From NCBI RefSeq assembly GCF_029589435.1, contig NZ_JARRAG010000001.1, forward strand, positions 548,808 through 612,807: 64,000 bases of DNA, given 5' to 3'. How positions within the stretch are numbered: position 1 is the stretch's first letter; each line of letters begins with the position of its first letter. This DNA comes from Paludisphaera mucosa. GTDB lineage: Bacteria; Planctomycetota; Planctomycetia; Isosphaerales; Isosphaeraceae. The notes under the pieces are model-generated. The model ran no database searches, was not told the DNA's origin, and saw nothing but the letters and a program-made list of their open reading frames with translations. The position numbers and the translations under genes were made by a program. Shown here in pieces: positions 45,643 to 55,989 of the stretch.

Positions 45643-48600
45643 TCAGCGGATGGTGATGAAGTCGTTGTGGTTGAGCAGCGACTGCACGAGGATCTCTCGG
45701 GCGCGGCGGTCGGGATCGGGCGCGTTACGGTTCTTCAGCAAGGCCTTCAGGTCGGCGAGGGCCTGCTCGCAGGCAGAGCCCTCTTCGGCGGTCGGCGGCG
45801 TGCACAAAATCGTCCGGAAGGCCTCGGCGGCGAACTTCGCGTCGCTGGTCGCGCCGAGCCGGGCGATCAGCCGGTCCGCGATCTTCGCCGCCATGGCCTG
45901 CGAGAGGCCGCTGTTCCAGAGCGCCAGCGCCTGCACGGGCACGATGCTCTCGTCGCGTCGATAGCAGTCCAGAACGCTCGCGTCGTCGAACGTGGAGAGG
46001 AACCTGTCGTGGTCGTTGTGCGAGTGGACGAAGTAGAGGCTCCGCCTGGGAGACATCGCCTCCGTGTTCGGGATCGGCGGCCCGCCCGCCTGATCGGAAA
46101 GCTCGCCGGCGAGTCGGAAGAGGCTGTCGCGGACGACCTGCGCCTCCATCCGGACCGGGTTCATCCGCCAGTAAAGCCGATTACCCGGATCGGCCGCCAG
46201 AGTGGCGGGATCCGCGCCGGCGCTCGACGAACTGCGGCGATAGGCCTGGGACGTGACGATCCGCTTGTGGAGCCGTTTCATGCTCCAGCCGTCCTCCATG
46301 AATTCGACGGCCAGCCAGTCGAGCAGCTCGGCGTGGCTCGGCCGGGCTCCCTTGCGGCCGAAGTCGAAGACGGTCGCGACCAGGGGCTGGCCGAAATGGC
46401 GGGCCCAGATGTGATTGACCGCGACCCGGGCCACGAGCGGGTTTTTCCTGTCCGTCAGCCAGTTCGCCAGCGCGGTGCGCCGCCCGGTGCTCGTTTCCGG
46501 GAAGGTCAGGACGTTCGGAGCCTGGGTGTCGGTGGGCGATTCGACGGCCTTCACGGCCCCGCGGAGGGGCGTGAAAGCGTCGGTCAACTCATTGACCGCC
46601 TTGCGGGCCGCGGCGACGGCGGCGGTCGCCGCCTCACGCTTCTTCGCCTCGTCTTTCGCGGCCGAGCCCGCAACGTCGACCTGCAGATCGAGTCGGGCGA
46701 GGGCCTCCTCGGCGCGGGCCAGGGCCTCGCGCCGCTCCGCGCGGGCCGCCTCGACGGCGAGCGACTTCGCGGCGTCGACCGGGGGTTGCTGGTGGCGGGC
46801 GCGATCCGCGGCCGCCCTCGCCCGGAGCGCGACGGGATGGGCCTCGGCCGTCGCGAGGGCCTTGTCGGCGACCGTCACGCGGGCCCTGGCCTGTTCGAGG
46901 GCGGTCGCGCCTCGGAACGTCGGCGAACCGTTCTCGACGAGCTGGGCGTCGGGAGGCAGGCCGGCCAGCTCGATCAGGGTGAACTCGGCCATCGCGGCAT
47001 AGGTGACGAGCGCGAGCTTCCCGGGAGCCCGTTCGACGGGCAGGCGATAGGCCAGGGCATGCTCGCCGTTGACCGCGACGTTGATGAGCGTCCCGCGAAC
47101 GCGGACGGACAGCTCGTAGGGTTCGCCGAGCTTGATCGGCCGGGCCCGGCTCCCCTCCGCGGGGTAGGTGCTGTTGCCTCCCCGCTGGTAGGAGACCTGG
47201 AGCTTGGGCCCGTCGGCGAAGGCGCTCAGGTAGACGAGGACGTCGCGGCCCTCGGCCGAGTCGAAGCACAGGCCCACCGATCGCCAGGGCGCTCCGCCGG
47301 TGATGGTGAACCTCAGGGTCGCGAGGAAGTCGGCCGGGTGGTCCGACCGGGTGCGATGAATCGATCGGACCTCGCCGGGCTCGCCCTGGACGAGTCTGCC
47401 GTTCTCGTAGGCCCAGCGGCCCCCGCTCGATTCCCAATGCTCGGAGTGGGCCGCGGAGAAGTCGTCCCGAAAGCCCGTCTTCTCGGCGAGCTCAGTCTTG
47501 CCAGTGGTCGCCGAGGCCGTCGCCGCCTCGACGGCGGCCAGATGCTCGCGCGCCTTCGCCGCCTCGGCCTGGGCCGTCTCGATCAGGACGTTTGCGGCCC
47601 GGAGCTGGTCTTCAAGGACGAAAGGTTGCAAGCCCGGCCGAGAGGCCGTCGGCGGCAGCGTCACGGGCTTGATGTCCAGGTCGGCCCAGGCCAGCGCCGA
47701 GGGGACGCCGGGCTTGAGGGCTCGATCCGTCGCAGGACGGGACTCGTCGCCGCGGATGAATCGATAGGTCGGAGCGTCGAGGTTGCAGTCGAAGACCCGG
47801 GGGAGGCCGTCCTTCTCGAAATCGAGCTGGCCCGGGAGCTGGTCCGTGCGCACCTGGTAAGGCTCGAAGAAGGCGCGGAAGCGGTAGTAGTCTTCCTGGC
47901 TGACCGGGTCGTACTTGTGGTCGTGGCATTTCGCGCAGTTCACCGTCAGGCCCAGGAAGGCCTTGCCGGTGTGCTCGACGACCTCTTCGAGCCAGGAGTT
48001 GCGATTGAACTTGAAGTAGCTGCGGGCGAGGAAGCCCGTGGCGCGGAGTCGATCGGGGTCGACGGGATACAACTCGTCGGCGGCGATCATCTCGCGGACC
48101 ATCTGGTCGTAGCCCTTGTCGGCGTCGAGCGATTCGATGATCCAGTCGCGCCAGTGCCAGATGTGCTTCTGGCTGTTGCGGACCTCGGCGCCCAACCCCC
48201 ACCAATCGCTGTAGCGCCATACGTCCATCCAGCGCCGCCCCCATCGCTCGGCGTACGCCTTGCCGGCGAGGAGGCGATCCACGAGCGCCTCGTAGGCCTG
48301 GGGCGATTCGTCGGCCAGGAATTCCGCCTGCTCCTCCGCCGTGGGGGGGACGCCGATCAGGTCCAGGTAGACGCGGCGCAGCAACAGGCCCTTCGGGGCC
48401 GGCGGCTGAGGCGCGATGCGTTTGGGCAGCCAACCTGCGGCCAGAAATTCGTCGATCGGGTTGCCGCCGGGGGCGGCGCCGCTCGTCGGCAGGCTCGGTC
48501 GGACCGGGGCGCGAAACGACCAGTGTTCGCGCGGGTCGGGCTCGGGGGCGTCGTCGGGGGGAGCGGCGGCTCCCTCGTCGATCCACCGCTTGATCAACGC

Positions 48601-48921
48601 GACCTGTTCGGCGCTCAACGCCTCGCCGTCGCCGGGAGGGGGCATCCTCCCTTCACCATGCTCGGCGACCAGTTCGACGAGGCGACTCGCATCGCTCTTG
48701 CCCGGCTCGACGACCGCACCGCCGGCTCCCCCCGCCATCAGGGCCTTCACCGAGTCGGTGCGAAGATTGCTTTTCTGCTTCAAGGCCCCGTGGCAGGCGT
48801 AGCAGCGGGCGGAGAGGATCGGCTTGATCTGCCGGAGGTAATCGATCTTCTCCTCGGCGGCCGCCTCGCGCGTTCCGACGAGACAACCGATGGCGGCGAT
48901 CACCAGTAGCGGCCGTGGCAT
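45643..48921 (-). CDS. Large cytochrome-like DUF1549/DUF1553 (PSD1) protein with an internal LamG-like domain (second copy)
   Basis: 1092 residues from ATG 48921. Signal peptide; heme motif C40-YA-C43-H44; PSCyt1 domain; DUF1549 ([21 protein letters not shown]...[18 protein letters not shown]) with [11 protein letters not shown] at about 328; then a charged coiled-coil stretch ([20 protein letters not shown]), a LamG/DUF1080-like beta domain ([20 protein letters not shown]...[14 protein letters not shown]-type strands), another Ala/Glu/Arg coiled coil, and DUF1553 ([32 protein letters not shown]). The insert makes it longer than the family's usual 700-900. Begins the six-gene operon running to 38715. 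Confidence 0.92.
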   Translation of the reverse strand: MPRPLLVIAAIGCLVGTREAAAEEKIDYLRQIKPILSARCYACHGALKQKSNLRTDSVKALMAGGAGGAVVEPGKSDASRLVELVAEHGEGRMPPPGDGEALSAEQVALIKRWIDEGAAAPPDDAPEPDPREHWSFRAPVRPSLPTSGAAPGGNPIDEFLAAGWLPKRIAPQPPAPKGLLLRRVYLDLIGVPPTAEEQAEFLADESPQAYEALVDRLLAGKAYAERWGRRWMDVWRYSDWWGLGAEVRNSQKHIWHWRDWIIESLDADKGYDQMVREMIAADELYPVDPDRLRATGFLARSYFKFNRNSWLEEVVEHTGKAFLGLTVNCAKCHDHKYDPVSQEDYYRFRAFFEPYQVRTDQLPGQLDFEKDGLPRVFDCNLDAPTYRFIRGDESRPATDRALKPGVPSALAWADLDIKPVTLPPTASRPGLQPFVLEDQLRAANVLIETAQAEAAKAREHLAAVEAATASATTGKTELAEKTGFRDDFSAAHSEHWESSGGRWAYENGRLVQGEPGEVRSIHRTRSDHPADFLATLRFTITGGAPWRSVGLCFDSAEGRDVLVYLSAFADGPKLQVSYQRGGNSTYPAEGSRARPIKLGEPYELSVRVRGTLINVAVNGEHALAYRLPVERAPGKLALVTYAAMAEFTLIELAGLPPDAQLVENGSPTFRGATALEQARARVTVADKALATAEAHPVALRARAAADRARHQQPPVDAAKSLAVEAARAERREALARAEEALARLDLQVDVAGSAAKDEAKKREAATAAVAAARKAVNELTDAFTPLRGAVKAVESPTDTQAPNVLTFPETSTGRRTALANWLTDRKNPLVARVAVNHIWARHFGQPLVATVFDFGRKGARPSHAELLDWLAVEFMEDGWSMKRLHKRIVTSQAYRRSSSSAGADPATLAADPGNRLYWRMNPVRMEAQVVRDSLFRLAGELSDQAGGPPIPNTEAMSPRRSLYFVHSHNDHDRFLSTFDDASVLDCYRRDESIVPVQALALWNSGLSQAMAAKIADRLIARLGATSDAKFAAEAFRTILCTPPTAEEGSACEQALADLKALLKNRNAPDPDRRAREILVQSLLNHNDFITIR

Positions 48922-49291
48922 TCGGGTCGACTCCCTGAGTTTCCGCCCACGCCTGGTTGTTGCGTCGGATCATCTTCCGAGGATGGAACGCCTTCGATTC
49001 GCCCGGCCGAGCGGGAGAGGCTGGCTAGAATACCAGTTTCGCACACGATCGTGGCAGGGGCTGCACCGGCCGAGGAATTTCGCCCGTGTGGTCGAGGTCG
49101 CGAAGACTTGCGAAAACCCATGGAGCGACGTAAGGTCGAGGCGATGCCGGAGTTCGGAAGAGGCGCATCCAGTCCCGCTCTCGGCGAGCTCCGGTTCTTT
49201 CCACCGGGAGGCGGCGGATCTCCCGCGTGAGACGACCGTAATTCGACGGCGCTGAGAGGCGTGGTACCGCGATGCTGAGGCGGCCGAGGCG
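48922..49291. other. Divergent intergenic region
   Basis: 370 bp between the divergent cytochrome-like gene and the PIG-L gene. No gene recognised; it should hold both promoters. No repeat or RNA element was seen by eye. Confidence 0.5.
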
Positions 49292-49996
49292 ATGAATCGA
49301 CGATCGCTGCTCTGTCGGACGGGGGCTTTGGGCGTCGGCGCGAGCCTGGGCGACGACGCGCCGCCCAGGCGGAAGGTTGTCGTGGCGGGGGGGCATCCCG
49401 GCGATCCCGAGTACGGATGCGGCGGCACGATCGCCCGTTGCGCCGACCTCGGTCACGACGTCGTCCTGCTCTACCTCAACGACGGCGTGCCGGCGGGGAA
49501 GCCGAAGGACGGCGTCCGCGTCGCCGAGGCGGGCCAGGCGTGCGAGATCCTCAAGGCCCGTCCTCTCTTCGTCGGCCAGGTCGACGGCGACGCCGTGGTC
49601 GACCGCGCCCACTACGAAGCCTTCGCGCGGCTCCTGACCGCCGAGAAGCCCGACGCCGTCTTCACCCACTGGCCGATCGACAACCACGCGGACCACCGGG
49701 CCATGTCGCTGCTGGTCTACGACGCCTGGCTGCAGATGAAACGGAGCTTCGCCCTCTTCTATTACGAAGTGTCGAGCGGCGAGGACACCGTCCAGTTCGC
49801 TCCCGTCCAGTACGTCGACGTCTCGGCCGTCGAGCCTCGCAAGCGGCGGGCCTGCTTCGCGCACGTCAGCCAGTCGCCCGGGCGTTTCTACACCCTGCAG
49901 GATCAGGTCGCCCGGATGCGGGGCATCGAGAAGGGCTGCCTTCAAGCGGAGGGTTTCATCCGCCACGTTCAGGGCCCGGGGTTCGACCTTCCCTGA
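49292..49996 (+). CDS. PIG-L/LmbE-family deacetylase-like protein
   Basis: 234 residues from ATG 49292. The metal motif appears as GGHPGDPEYGCGGTIARC, one residue off the usual AHPDDE pattern (Gly for the first Asp), with the distal HADHRAMSLLVYDAW. The family removes acetyl groups from N-acetylglucosamine-type substrates (GlcNAc-PI, mycothiol, bacillithiol). The N-terminus MNRRSLLCRTGALGVGASLG resembles a Tat or Sec signal. The Gly in the HPGDPE motif may affect metal binding. Confidence 0.85.
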   Translation: MNRRSLLCRTGALGVGASLGDDAPPRRKVVVAGGHPGDPEYGCGGTIARCADLGHDVVLLYLNDGVPAGKPKDGVRVAEAGQACEILKARPLFVGQVDGDAVVDRAHYEAFARLLTAEKPDAVFTHWPIDNHADHRAMSLLVYDAWLQMKRSFALFYYEVSSGEDTVQFAPVQYVDVSAVEPRKRRACFAHVSQSPGRFYTLQDQVARMRGIEKGCLQAEGFIRHVQGPGFDLP

Positions 49997-50136
49997 CCTG
50001 CGTGCGGGCCGGCGGCCGGAATTCCGGGGGCCCGCCAGGTGGCCGACGGGGTATCATCTCGTGAGGCGGCTTCTCGTCACGTCGGACGAAGGCGTCGGGC
50101 CCTTGGATCCCTTGAGTCGCACCAGGACGACGAACG

Positions 50137-50589
50137 ATGCCGATTTACGTCGACGCCGACGCCTGCCCGGTCAAGGAGGAGATCTACAAGGTCGCTCGCC
50201 GGCACGTCGTCAAGGTGTTCGTCGTCTCGAACGCCTCGATGTTCGTCCCCAAAGACGACCTGATCGAGATGGTGGTCGTCCGCAGCGGCTTCGACTCGGC
50301 CGACGACTGGATCGTCGACCGCATCGTCGGGGGCGACGTCGCGATCACCACCGACATCCCGCTGGCCGAACGCTGCCTCAAGGCGGGGGCGCGGGTGCTG
50401 AGCCCGAAGGGCCGGACGTTCACCGAGGACGCCATCGGCGAGGCGATGGCGACCCGCGCCCTGATGGACATGCTGAGGCAGTCGGGCGAGTTCGGCGGCG
50501 GGCCCTCGGCCTTCACCAAGGTGGATCGATCCCGATTCCTCTCGAAGCTGGACGAGACGCTCCACGCCATCGCGAGGGAACGTCGTTGA
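50137..50589 (+). CDS. YaiI/YqxD (UPF0178) family protein
   Basis: 150 residues from ATG 50137. MPIYVDADACPVKEEIYKVA, VVVRSGFDSADDWIVDRI, VAITTDIPLAERCL and LSPKGRTFTEDAIGEAMATR match this PIN-like family closely, with the conserved Asp residues of DADACPVK and TTDIPLA. Cellular role is unknown. Followed 22 bp later by the macro-domain gene. Confidence 0.93.
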   Translation: MPIYVDADACPVKEEIYKVARRHVVKVFVVSNASMFVPKDDLIEMVVVRSGFDSADDWIVDRIVGGDVAITTDIPLAERCLKAGARVLSPKGRTFTEDAIGEAMATRALMDMLRQSGEFGGGPSAFTKVDRSRFLSKLDETLHAIARERR

Positions 50590-50611
50590 AAAGATGCGGG
50601 GCGGTCGCCGG

Positions 50612-51085
50612 ATGAGCCTTGAAATCGTGGAGGGCGACCTCCTGGATCAGCCGGTCGAGGCGATCGTCAATTCGTGGAACCGCAACGTGATCCCCTGGTG
50701 GCTGCTCCTGCCCCAGGGCGTCTCGGGGGCGATCAAGCGGCGGGCGGGGCTCGCGCCGTTTCGCGAGCTGGCGCGGCTGGGGCCGATCCCCCTGGGCGGG
50801 GCGGTGGCGACCACCGCGGGCCGGCTCCCCTTCAAGGCGATCATCCACGTCGCCGGGATCAACCTCGTCTGGCGGGCGTCGGAGGCCTCGATCCGCGACT
50901 CGGCGCGCCACGCCGTGGACCTGGCTGATCAACTCGGCCTGCGGTCGCTTGCGACCCCCCTGATCGGCGCGGGCTCCGGAGGCTTCGATCCGGATCGGGC
51001 CGAGCGGATCATGATCGAGACCCTGGGGGCGGTCCATTCGCCGGTCGAGATCGTCGTCGTGCGATATCGCCGGCCGCAGGGGTGA
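50612..51085 (+). CDS. Macro-domain protein (ADP-ribose binding)
   Basis: 157 residues from ATG 50612; ATG 50594 is an alternative that adds six residues. Macro fold: LEIVEGDLLDQPVEAIVNSWNRNV, LPQGVSGAIKRRAG, IPLGGAVATTAGRLPFKAIIHVAGI and LATPLIGAGSGGF, the loops that bind ADP-ribose or related nucleotides. The Trp pair in NVIPWWLLLP is unusual for the first loop. Function may be ADP-ribose hydrolysis or O-acetyl-ADP-ribose deacetylation. Confidence 0.87.
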   Translation: MSLEIVEGDLLDQPVEAIVNSWNRNVIPWWLLLPQGVSGAIKRRAGLAPFRELARLGPIPLGGAVATTAGRLPFKAIIHVAGINLVWRASEASIRDSARHAVDLADQLGLRSLATPLIGAGSGGFDPDRAERIMIETLGAVHSPVEIVVVRYRRPQG

Positions 51086-51184
51086 CGGCGGGCTGAACGC
51101 GCGAGCGGGCTCTAAGCGGCGTCCCGCCGGCGCGTCGCGTCCTGCGCGGCGCCGGAGCAGCGGTCGATTTCAAGTCGCAATCAA

Positions 51185-51220
51185 GCGAGGCTCGAGAAAG
51201 CCGGCGATCGCCGGCCTCGC
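51185..51220. promoter_or_regulatory. Hairpin region between macro-domain gene and kdp operon
   Basis: The 16-bp palindrome gccggcgatcgccggc (51200-51215) is nested inside gcgagg/cctcgc arms (51185-51190, 51215-51220). About 120 bp before the first kdp gene. It may be a terminator for the upstream gene or part of the kdp leader; there is no T-run. Confidence 0.35.
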
Positions 51221-51336
51221 ACCCGTCCGCGGGCGTCTTGACGGTTTCTTAGCGCCTTTGGGACGGACTTTGACCCCCGTTTGAGGCGGTCCGGGATCTA
51301 ATACCCATGGGCGCAGAAGCCCGGGAGACTTTCCGC

Positions 51337-51429
51337 ATGGACATTGCATGGGTGTTCGCCGCGATCATCTTCTTCGTCGGCTGCGACCTCGCGGTCGGGC
51401 TGGTCGCACGACTCGGGTCGGAGGAGTAG
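51337..51429 (+). CDS. 30-residue membrane peptide upstream of kdpF
   Basis: ATG 51337, preceded by gggaga at about 51323-51328, stop TAG 51427-51429. The peptide is one hydrophobic helix, AWVFAAIIFFVGCDLAVGLV, with an acidic tail. It ends 2 bp before kdpF. I recall similar short single-helix peptides ahead of kdp genes in some genomes, but no name is established. ATG 51307 would add ten residues. Its location predicts an accessory Kdp subunit or leader. Confidence 0.6.
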   Translation: MDIAWVFAAIIFFVGCDLAVGLVARLGSEE

Positions 51430-51431
51430 AG

Positions 51432-51524
51432 ATGGACTGGATGCACGTCGTGGCGGTGGTGACGGCGGCCTTCCTGGCCGTCTACCTGTCCGTCGCCCTG
51501 TTGAAGCCGGAGTGGTTCGCATGA
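51432..51524 (+). CDS. kdpF: KdpF, small subunit of the K+-transporting ATPase
   Basis: 30 residues from ATG 51432, with GGAGG 7 bp upstream. Single helix [25 protein letters not shown]; the final LLKPEWF matches the LLRPERF ending typical of KdpF. Its stop overlaps the kdpA start by ATGA. It stabilises the KdpABC complex in other bacteria. Confidence 0.87.
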   Translation: MDWMHVVAVVTAAFLAVYLSVALLKPEWFA

Positions 51525-53245
51525 TTTTCGACGCATATCTGGAGACGGCGCTCTTCGCCGCGGGCCTCGTGCTGGCCGTGAAGCCGCTGGGGCTGCTCAT
51601 GGCCGCGGTCTACGAGGGCCGCCCGCCGCGACTGCTGCGGTGGCTCGGCCCCGTGGAGCGGCTCATTTACCGCCTGGGCGGGATCGACCCGGCGGCGGAG
51701 ATGTCGTGGAAGGTGTATACCCGGGCCATGCTGGCCTTCACGCTGGTCGGCTTCCTGGCCGTCTACGCCGTCCAGCGGTCCCAGGGGCTGCTGCCGCTGA
51801 ACACCGAAGGGCTGCCCGCCGTCGGTCCGGACCTGGCGTTCAACACGGCCGTGAGCTTCGTCACCAACACCAACTGGCAAAGCTACGGCGGCGAGTCGAC
51901 GATGGCCTATCCGACCCAGGCGACCGCCCTGACGGTGCAGAACTTCGTCTCGGCCGCGGTGGGCATGGCCGTGCTCGTCGCCCTGATCCGCGGGTTCACG
52001 CGGAAGCAGTCCGCGACCATCGGCAACTTCTGGGTCGACCTGACCCGGGGCGTCGTCTACATCCTGCTGCCGGTCTCGCTCGTCCTGTCGGCGGCGCTCG
52101 TGTCGCAGGGCGTCGTCCAGACGATCGCCCCGTATCAGGAGGTCGCATTGTTGGAGCCGGGGGTCGACGGCGACGGCAAGCCCGTGACCACGCAGAAGAT
52201 CGCCGTGGGGCCGGCGGCCTCCCAGGTGGCGATCAAGCAGCTGGGGACCAACGGCGGCGGCTTCTTCAACGTCAATTCGGCGCACCCGCTGGAGAACCCC
52301 ACGCCGCTCACGAACTTCCTGCAGGTGCTGGCGATCCTCATCATCCCCGCCGCCCTCTGCTCCACGTTCGGCCAGATGATCGGCGACCGCAGGCAGGGGT
52401 GGGCGCTCTTCGCGGTCATGGCGGTCGTCTTCGCCGCCATGCTCTTCGTCGCCGGCGCCTCGGAGCGGCGCGGCAACCCGGTCCTCGCCGCGATCGGCGT
52501 GGACCAACCGGCGGGAAACATGGAGGGCAAGGAGGTCCGGTTCGGGGTCATGAATTCGGCCCTCTGGGCGGTGGCCACGACGGCCGCCTCCAACGGCTCG
52601 GTCAACGCGATGCACGACTCGTTCACGCCTCTGGGCGGCCTGGCCGCGATGTGGCTGATGCAGCTCGGCGAGGTGATCTTCGGCGGCGTGGGCTCCGGGC
52701 TCTACGGCATGCTGGCCTTCGCCGTGGTGGCCGTCTTCCTGGCGGGCCTGATGGTCGGCCGGACGCCCGAGTATCTCGGCAAGAAGATCGGCGCCTTCGA
52801 GATGAAGATGGCCTCGCTGGCGATCCTCCTCCCCTGCGCCATGGTGCTCGTCGGGACGGCCGTGGCCGTCGCGGCGACGCCGGGGCGGGCGGGCGTCTTC
52901 AACCCGGGGCCGCACGGGTTCAGCGAGGTCCTCTACGCCCTGTCGTCGGCGTCGAACAACAACGGCAGCGCCTTCGGCGGCCTTTCGGCGAACACGCCCT
53001 TCTACAACGGGCTGCTCGGCCTGGCGATGCTCGTGGGCCGGCTCGGGGTGATGATCCCGATCCTGGCCGTCGCGGGCTCGCTCGCCGCGCAGAACCACGT
53101 CCCCGCGGGCCCCGGGACGCTCCCCACGCACACGCCGTTGTTCATCGTGCTGCTGACGTCCGTGATCGTCGTCGTCGGCGCGCTGAGCTTCTTCCCGGCC
53201 CTCGCGCTGGGGCCGATCGTCGAACATCTCATGCTCCCGTCCTGA
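51521..53245 (+). CDS. kdpA: KdpA, K+-binding translocating subunit
   Basis: 574 residues from ATG 51521, overlapping kdpF by ATGA; the frame upstream is a shadow. About ten membrane helices. Selectivity-filter-like regions [45 protein letters not shown] and [19 protein letters not shown] match KdpA, which resembles K+ channels. Partner of KdpB and KdpC; takes up K+ at micromolar levels. Confidence 0.97.
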   Translation: MIFDAYLETALFAAGLVLAVKPLGLLMAAVYEGRPPRLLRWLGPVERLIYRLGGIDPAAEMSWKVYTRAMLAFTLVGFLAVYAVQRSQGLLPLNTEGLPAVGPDLAFNTAVSFVTNTNWQSYGGESTMAYPTQATALTVQNFVSAAVGMAVLVALIRGFTRKQSATIGNFWVDLTRGVVYILLPVSLVLSAALVSQGVVQTIAPYQEVALLEPGVDGDGKPVTTQKIAVGPAASQVAIKQLGTNGGGFFNVNSAHPLENPTPLTNFLQVLAILIIPAALCSTFGQMIGDRRQGWALFAVMAVVFAAMLFVAGASERRGNPVLAAIGVDQPAGNMEGKEVRFGVMNSALWAVATTAASNGSVNAMHDSFTPLGGLAAMWLMQLGEVIFGGVGSGLYGMLAFAVVAVFLAGLMVGRTPEYLGKKIGAFEMKMASLAILLPCAMVLVGTAVAVAATPGRAGVFNPGPHGFSEVLYALSSASNNNGSAFGGLSANTPFYNGLLGLAMLVGRLGVMIPILAVAGSLAAQNHVPAGPGTLPTHTPLFIVLLTSVIVVVGALSFFPALALGPIVEHLMLPS

Positions 53246-53261
53246 ACCAGCGAGCCGAACC

Positions 53262-55343
53262 ATGACCAAGACCGCACGCCGAGCCCAGGTCGTCGACAAG
53301 GGGGTCGTCGCCTCGGCGATCCGCTCGTCCTTCCTGAAGCTCAACCCCCGAACGCAGCTACGTAACCCCGTGATGTTCGCCGTGTACCTGGGCGCGATCC
53401 TGACGACCCTGGTCTGGCTGAGGTCGATCGGCGGCTCGCCAGGAGGGCCGGCCGACGAGTCGCCCGGCTTCGTCCTGGGCGTCGGCCTCTGGCTCTGGAT
53501 CACGGTGCTCTTCGCCAACTTCGCCGAGGCGATCGCCGAGGGCCACGGCAAGGCCCAGGCCGACAGCCTGAGGAAGGCTCGCACCCAGGTCGCGGCGCGT
53601 CGGATCGTCGATCGCGAGACCGGCGCCACCGACGACGTCCCCGCCCCGGACCTGAAGGTCGGCGACCTCGTGATGGTCCGGGCCGGGGAGTTCATCCCGG
53701 CCGACGGCGACGTCGTCGAGGGCGTGGCGTCGGTCGACGAGAGCGCGATCACCGGCGAGAGCGCGCCGGTGGTCCGCGAGAGCGGCGGCGACCGGTGCGC
53801 CGTCACCGGCGGCACCCGCGTCATCTCCGACTGGCTCGTCATCCGGGTCTCGACGAAGCCCGGCGAGAGCTTCCTGGACCGCATGATCGCCATGGTCGAG
53901 GGGGCGAATCGCCAGAAGACCCCCAACGAGATCGCGCTGGCGATCCTGCTCGCGGCGCTCACGCTGGTCTTCCTGCTGGTGGTCGCCACGCTCCAGCCGT
54001 TCTCGGCCTACGCCGCCGCGACGTCGGGGCAGGGGAGCCCGATCACGCTGACCGTCCTGATCGCCCTGTTCGTCTGCCTGGCCCCGACGACGATCGGCGC
54101 CCTGCTCTCGGCCATCGGCATCGCCGGCATGAACCGCCTGAGCCGGTCCAACGTCGTCGCCATGTCGGGCCGGGCCGTCGAGGCGGCGGGCGACGTCGAC
54201 GTCCTCCTGCTCGACAAGACGGGCACGATCACCCTGGGGAACCGCCAGGCGACCCGATTCCTGCCGGCGGCCGGCGTCAGCGAGCGCGACCTCGCCGAGG
54301 CCGCCCAGCTGGCCTCGATGGCCGACGAGACGCCCGAGGGCCGGAGCATCGCCGTCCTGGCCAAGGACCGTTTCGACCTGCGGGGCCACGACCTGGAGCG
54401 CCTCAACCCCGAGTTCGTGCCGTTCACCGCGCAGACCCGCATGAGCGGCGTCGATCTTGACGGGGCGGTGATCCGCAAGGGGGCCGCCGGGGCGGTGGAG
54501 GCCCACGTCCGGTCCCTGGGCGGCCGTTTCCCCGAAGGCCTCCAGGCGATCGTCCGCGAGATCTCGCAGGCCGGCGGCACGCCGCTGGCGGTCAGCCGGG
54601 GCGATCGGGCTCTGGGCGTGATCGAGCTGAAGGACGTCGTGAAGGGCGGCATCAAGGAGCGATTCTCCGAGCTGCGGCAGATGGGCATCAAGACCGTCAT
54701 GATCACCGGCGACAACCCGCTGACCGCGGCGGCGATCGCCGCCGAGGCGGGCGTCGACGACTTCCTCGCCGAGGCCACCCCCGAGGCCAAGCTGGCGCTC
54801 ATCCGCGATTACCAGAAGGGCGGACGCCTGGTGGCGATGACCGGGGACGGCACCAACGACGCCCCCGCGCTGGCGCAGGCCGACGTGGCCGTGGCCATGA
54901 ACACCGGCACGCAGGCGGCCAAGGAGGCGGGGAACATGGTCGACCTCGACAGCAACCCCACGAAGCTCATCGAGATCGTCAACATCGGCAAGCAACTGCT
55001 GATGACCCGCGGCTCGCTGACGACCTTCAGCATCGCCAACGACGTGGCCAAGTACTTCGCCATCCTCCCGGCCGCATTCGCCGCGACCTACCCGGCGCTC
55101 AAGGCGCTCGACGTCATGCGGATGACCTCCCCGTCCAGCGCGATCCTCTCGGCGGTCATCTTCAACGCCCTGATCATCATCGCCCTCGTCCCCCTGGCGT
55201 TGAAGGGGGTCCGCTACCGACCCGTCGGCGCGGCGCAGCTGCTGCGGGACAACCTGCTGATCTACGGGCTCGGCGGGCTCATCGTCCCGTTCGTGGGCAT
55301 CAAGGCGATCGATCTGTTCCTTTCGGCCGTCGGGGCCGCCTGA
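53262..55343 (+). CDS. kdpB: KdpB, P-type ATPase catalytic subunit
   Basis: 693 residues from ATG 53262, 16 bp after kdpA. Actuator loop TGES (164-167), phosphorylation Asp318 in [40 protein letters not shown], and [22 protein letters not shown] are present. It drives K+ uptake through KdpA. Confidence 0.97.
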   Translation: MTKTARRAQVVDKGVVASAIRSSFLKLNPRTQLRNPVMFAVYLGAILTTLVWLRSIGGSPGGPADESPGFVLGVGLWLWITVLFANFAEAIAEGHGKAQADSLRKARTQVAARRIVDRETGATDDVPAPDLKVGDLVMVRAGEFIPADGDVVEGVASVDESAITGESAPVVRESGGDRCAVTGGTRVISDWLVIRVSTKPGESFLDRMIAMVEGANRQKTPNEIALAILLAALTLVFLLVVATLQPFSAYAAATSGQGSPITLTVLIALFVCLAPTTIGALLSAIGIAGMNRLSRSNVVAMSGRAVEAAGDVDVLLLDKTGTITLGNRQATRFLPAAGVSERDLAEAAQLASMADETPEGRSIAVLAKDRFDLRGHDLERLNPEFVPFTAQTRMSGVDLDGAVIRKGAAGAVEAHVRSLGGRFPEGLQAIVREISQAGGTPLAVSRGDRALGVIELKDVVKGGIKERFSELRQMGIKTVMITGDNPLTAAAIAAEAGVDDFLAEATPEAKLALIRDYQKGGRLVAMTGDGTNDAPALAQADVAVAMNTGTQAAKEAGNMVDLDSNPTKLIEIVNIGKQLLMTRGSLTTFSIANDVAKYFAILPAAFAATYPALKALDVMRMTSPSSAILSAVIFNALIIIALVPLALKGVRYRPVGAAQLLRDNLLIYGLGGLIVPFVGIKAIDLFLSAVGAA

Positions 55344-55374
55344 CGCGAGGCCCCGCCCTGCGGGGAGTCTTCCC

Positions 55375-55989
55375 ATGCGAGAATCGTTGCGAACCTCCGT
55401 GATCGTCCTGGCGCTCATGACCGTGCTGACGGGCTTCGTCTACCCGCTGACGGTCACGGTCTTCGCCCGGGCCGTCTTCCCCTGGCAGTCCGGCGGCAGC
55501 CTGCTGGCGGGCAAGGACAAGCCCCTGGGCTCGGCCCTGATCGGCCAGCCCTTCAGCCGGCCCGAATACTTCCGGGGCCGGCCGTCGGCCACGTCGCCGA
55601 CGCCCTACAACGCCGCCGCGTCGAGCGGGTCCAACCTCGGCCCGCTGAATCCCGACCTGGCCAAGAACGTGCAGTCGCGCGTCGACGAGCTTCGGAAGCT
55701 CGATCCCGAGGTCAAGGGCGTCCCGGCGGACCTGGTGACGGCGTCGGGCAGCGGGCTCGACCCGCACATCAGCCCGGCCGCCGCCGAGCTCCAGGTCCGT
55801 CGTGTGGCCGCGGCGCGGGGACGCTCCGAGGATCAGGTCCGCGAACTCGTCGCTCGCTATACTGAAGGCCGACAGTTCGGCCTGCTGGGCGAGCCCCGGG
55901 TCAACGTCCTCCGCCTCAACCTGGCGCTCGACGAGCAGGCCGGCGGCCGGACGGGCGGGCCGGGCGAGGGAGACGCCGACCGACCATGA
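55375..55989 (+). CDS. kdpC: KdpC, accessory subunit
   Basis: 204 residues from ATG 55375. One N-terminal membrane helix (SLRTSVIVLALMTVLTGFVYPLTVTVFA-like), then FSRPEYFRGRPSATSPTPYNAAASSGSNLGP and ASGSGLDPHISPAAAELQVRRVAAARG, hallmarks of KdpC. It is 31 bp after kdpB and overlaps kdpD by ATGA. The first ten residues are MRESLRTSVI. Confidence 0.96.
   Translation: MRESLRTSVIVLALMTVLTGFVYPLTVTVFARAVFPWQSGGSLLAGKDKPLGSALIGQPFSRPEYFRGRPSATSPTPYNAAASSGSNLGPLNPDLAKNVQSRVDELRKLDPEVKGVPADLVTASGSGLDPHISPAAAELQVRRVAAARGRSEDQVRELVARYTEGRQFGLLGEPRVNVLRLNLALDEQAGGRTGGPGEGDADRP

Noticed and set aside
45667-48909. 1080-residue frame antisense to the large cytochrome-like gene
   Set aside because: Same codon-shadow effect; no motif and no RBS.
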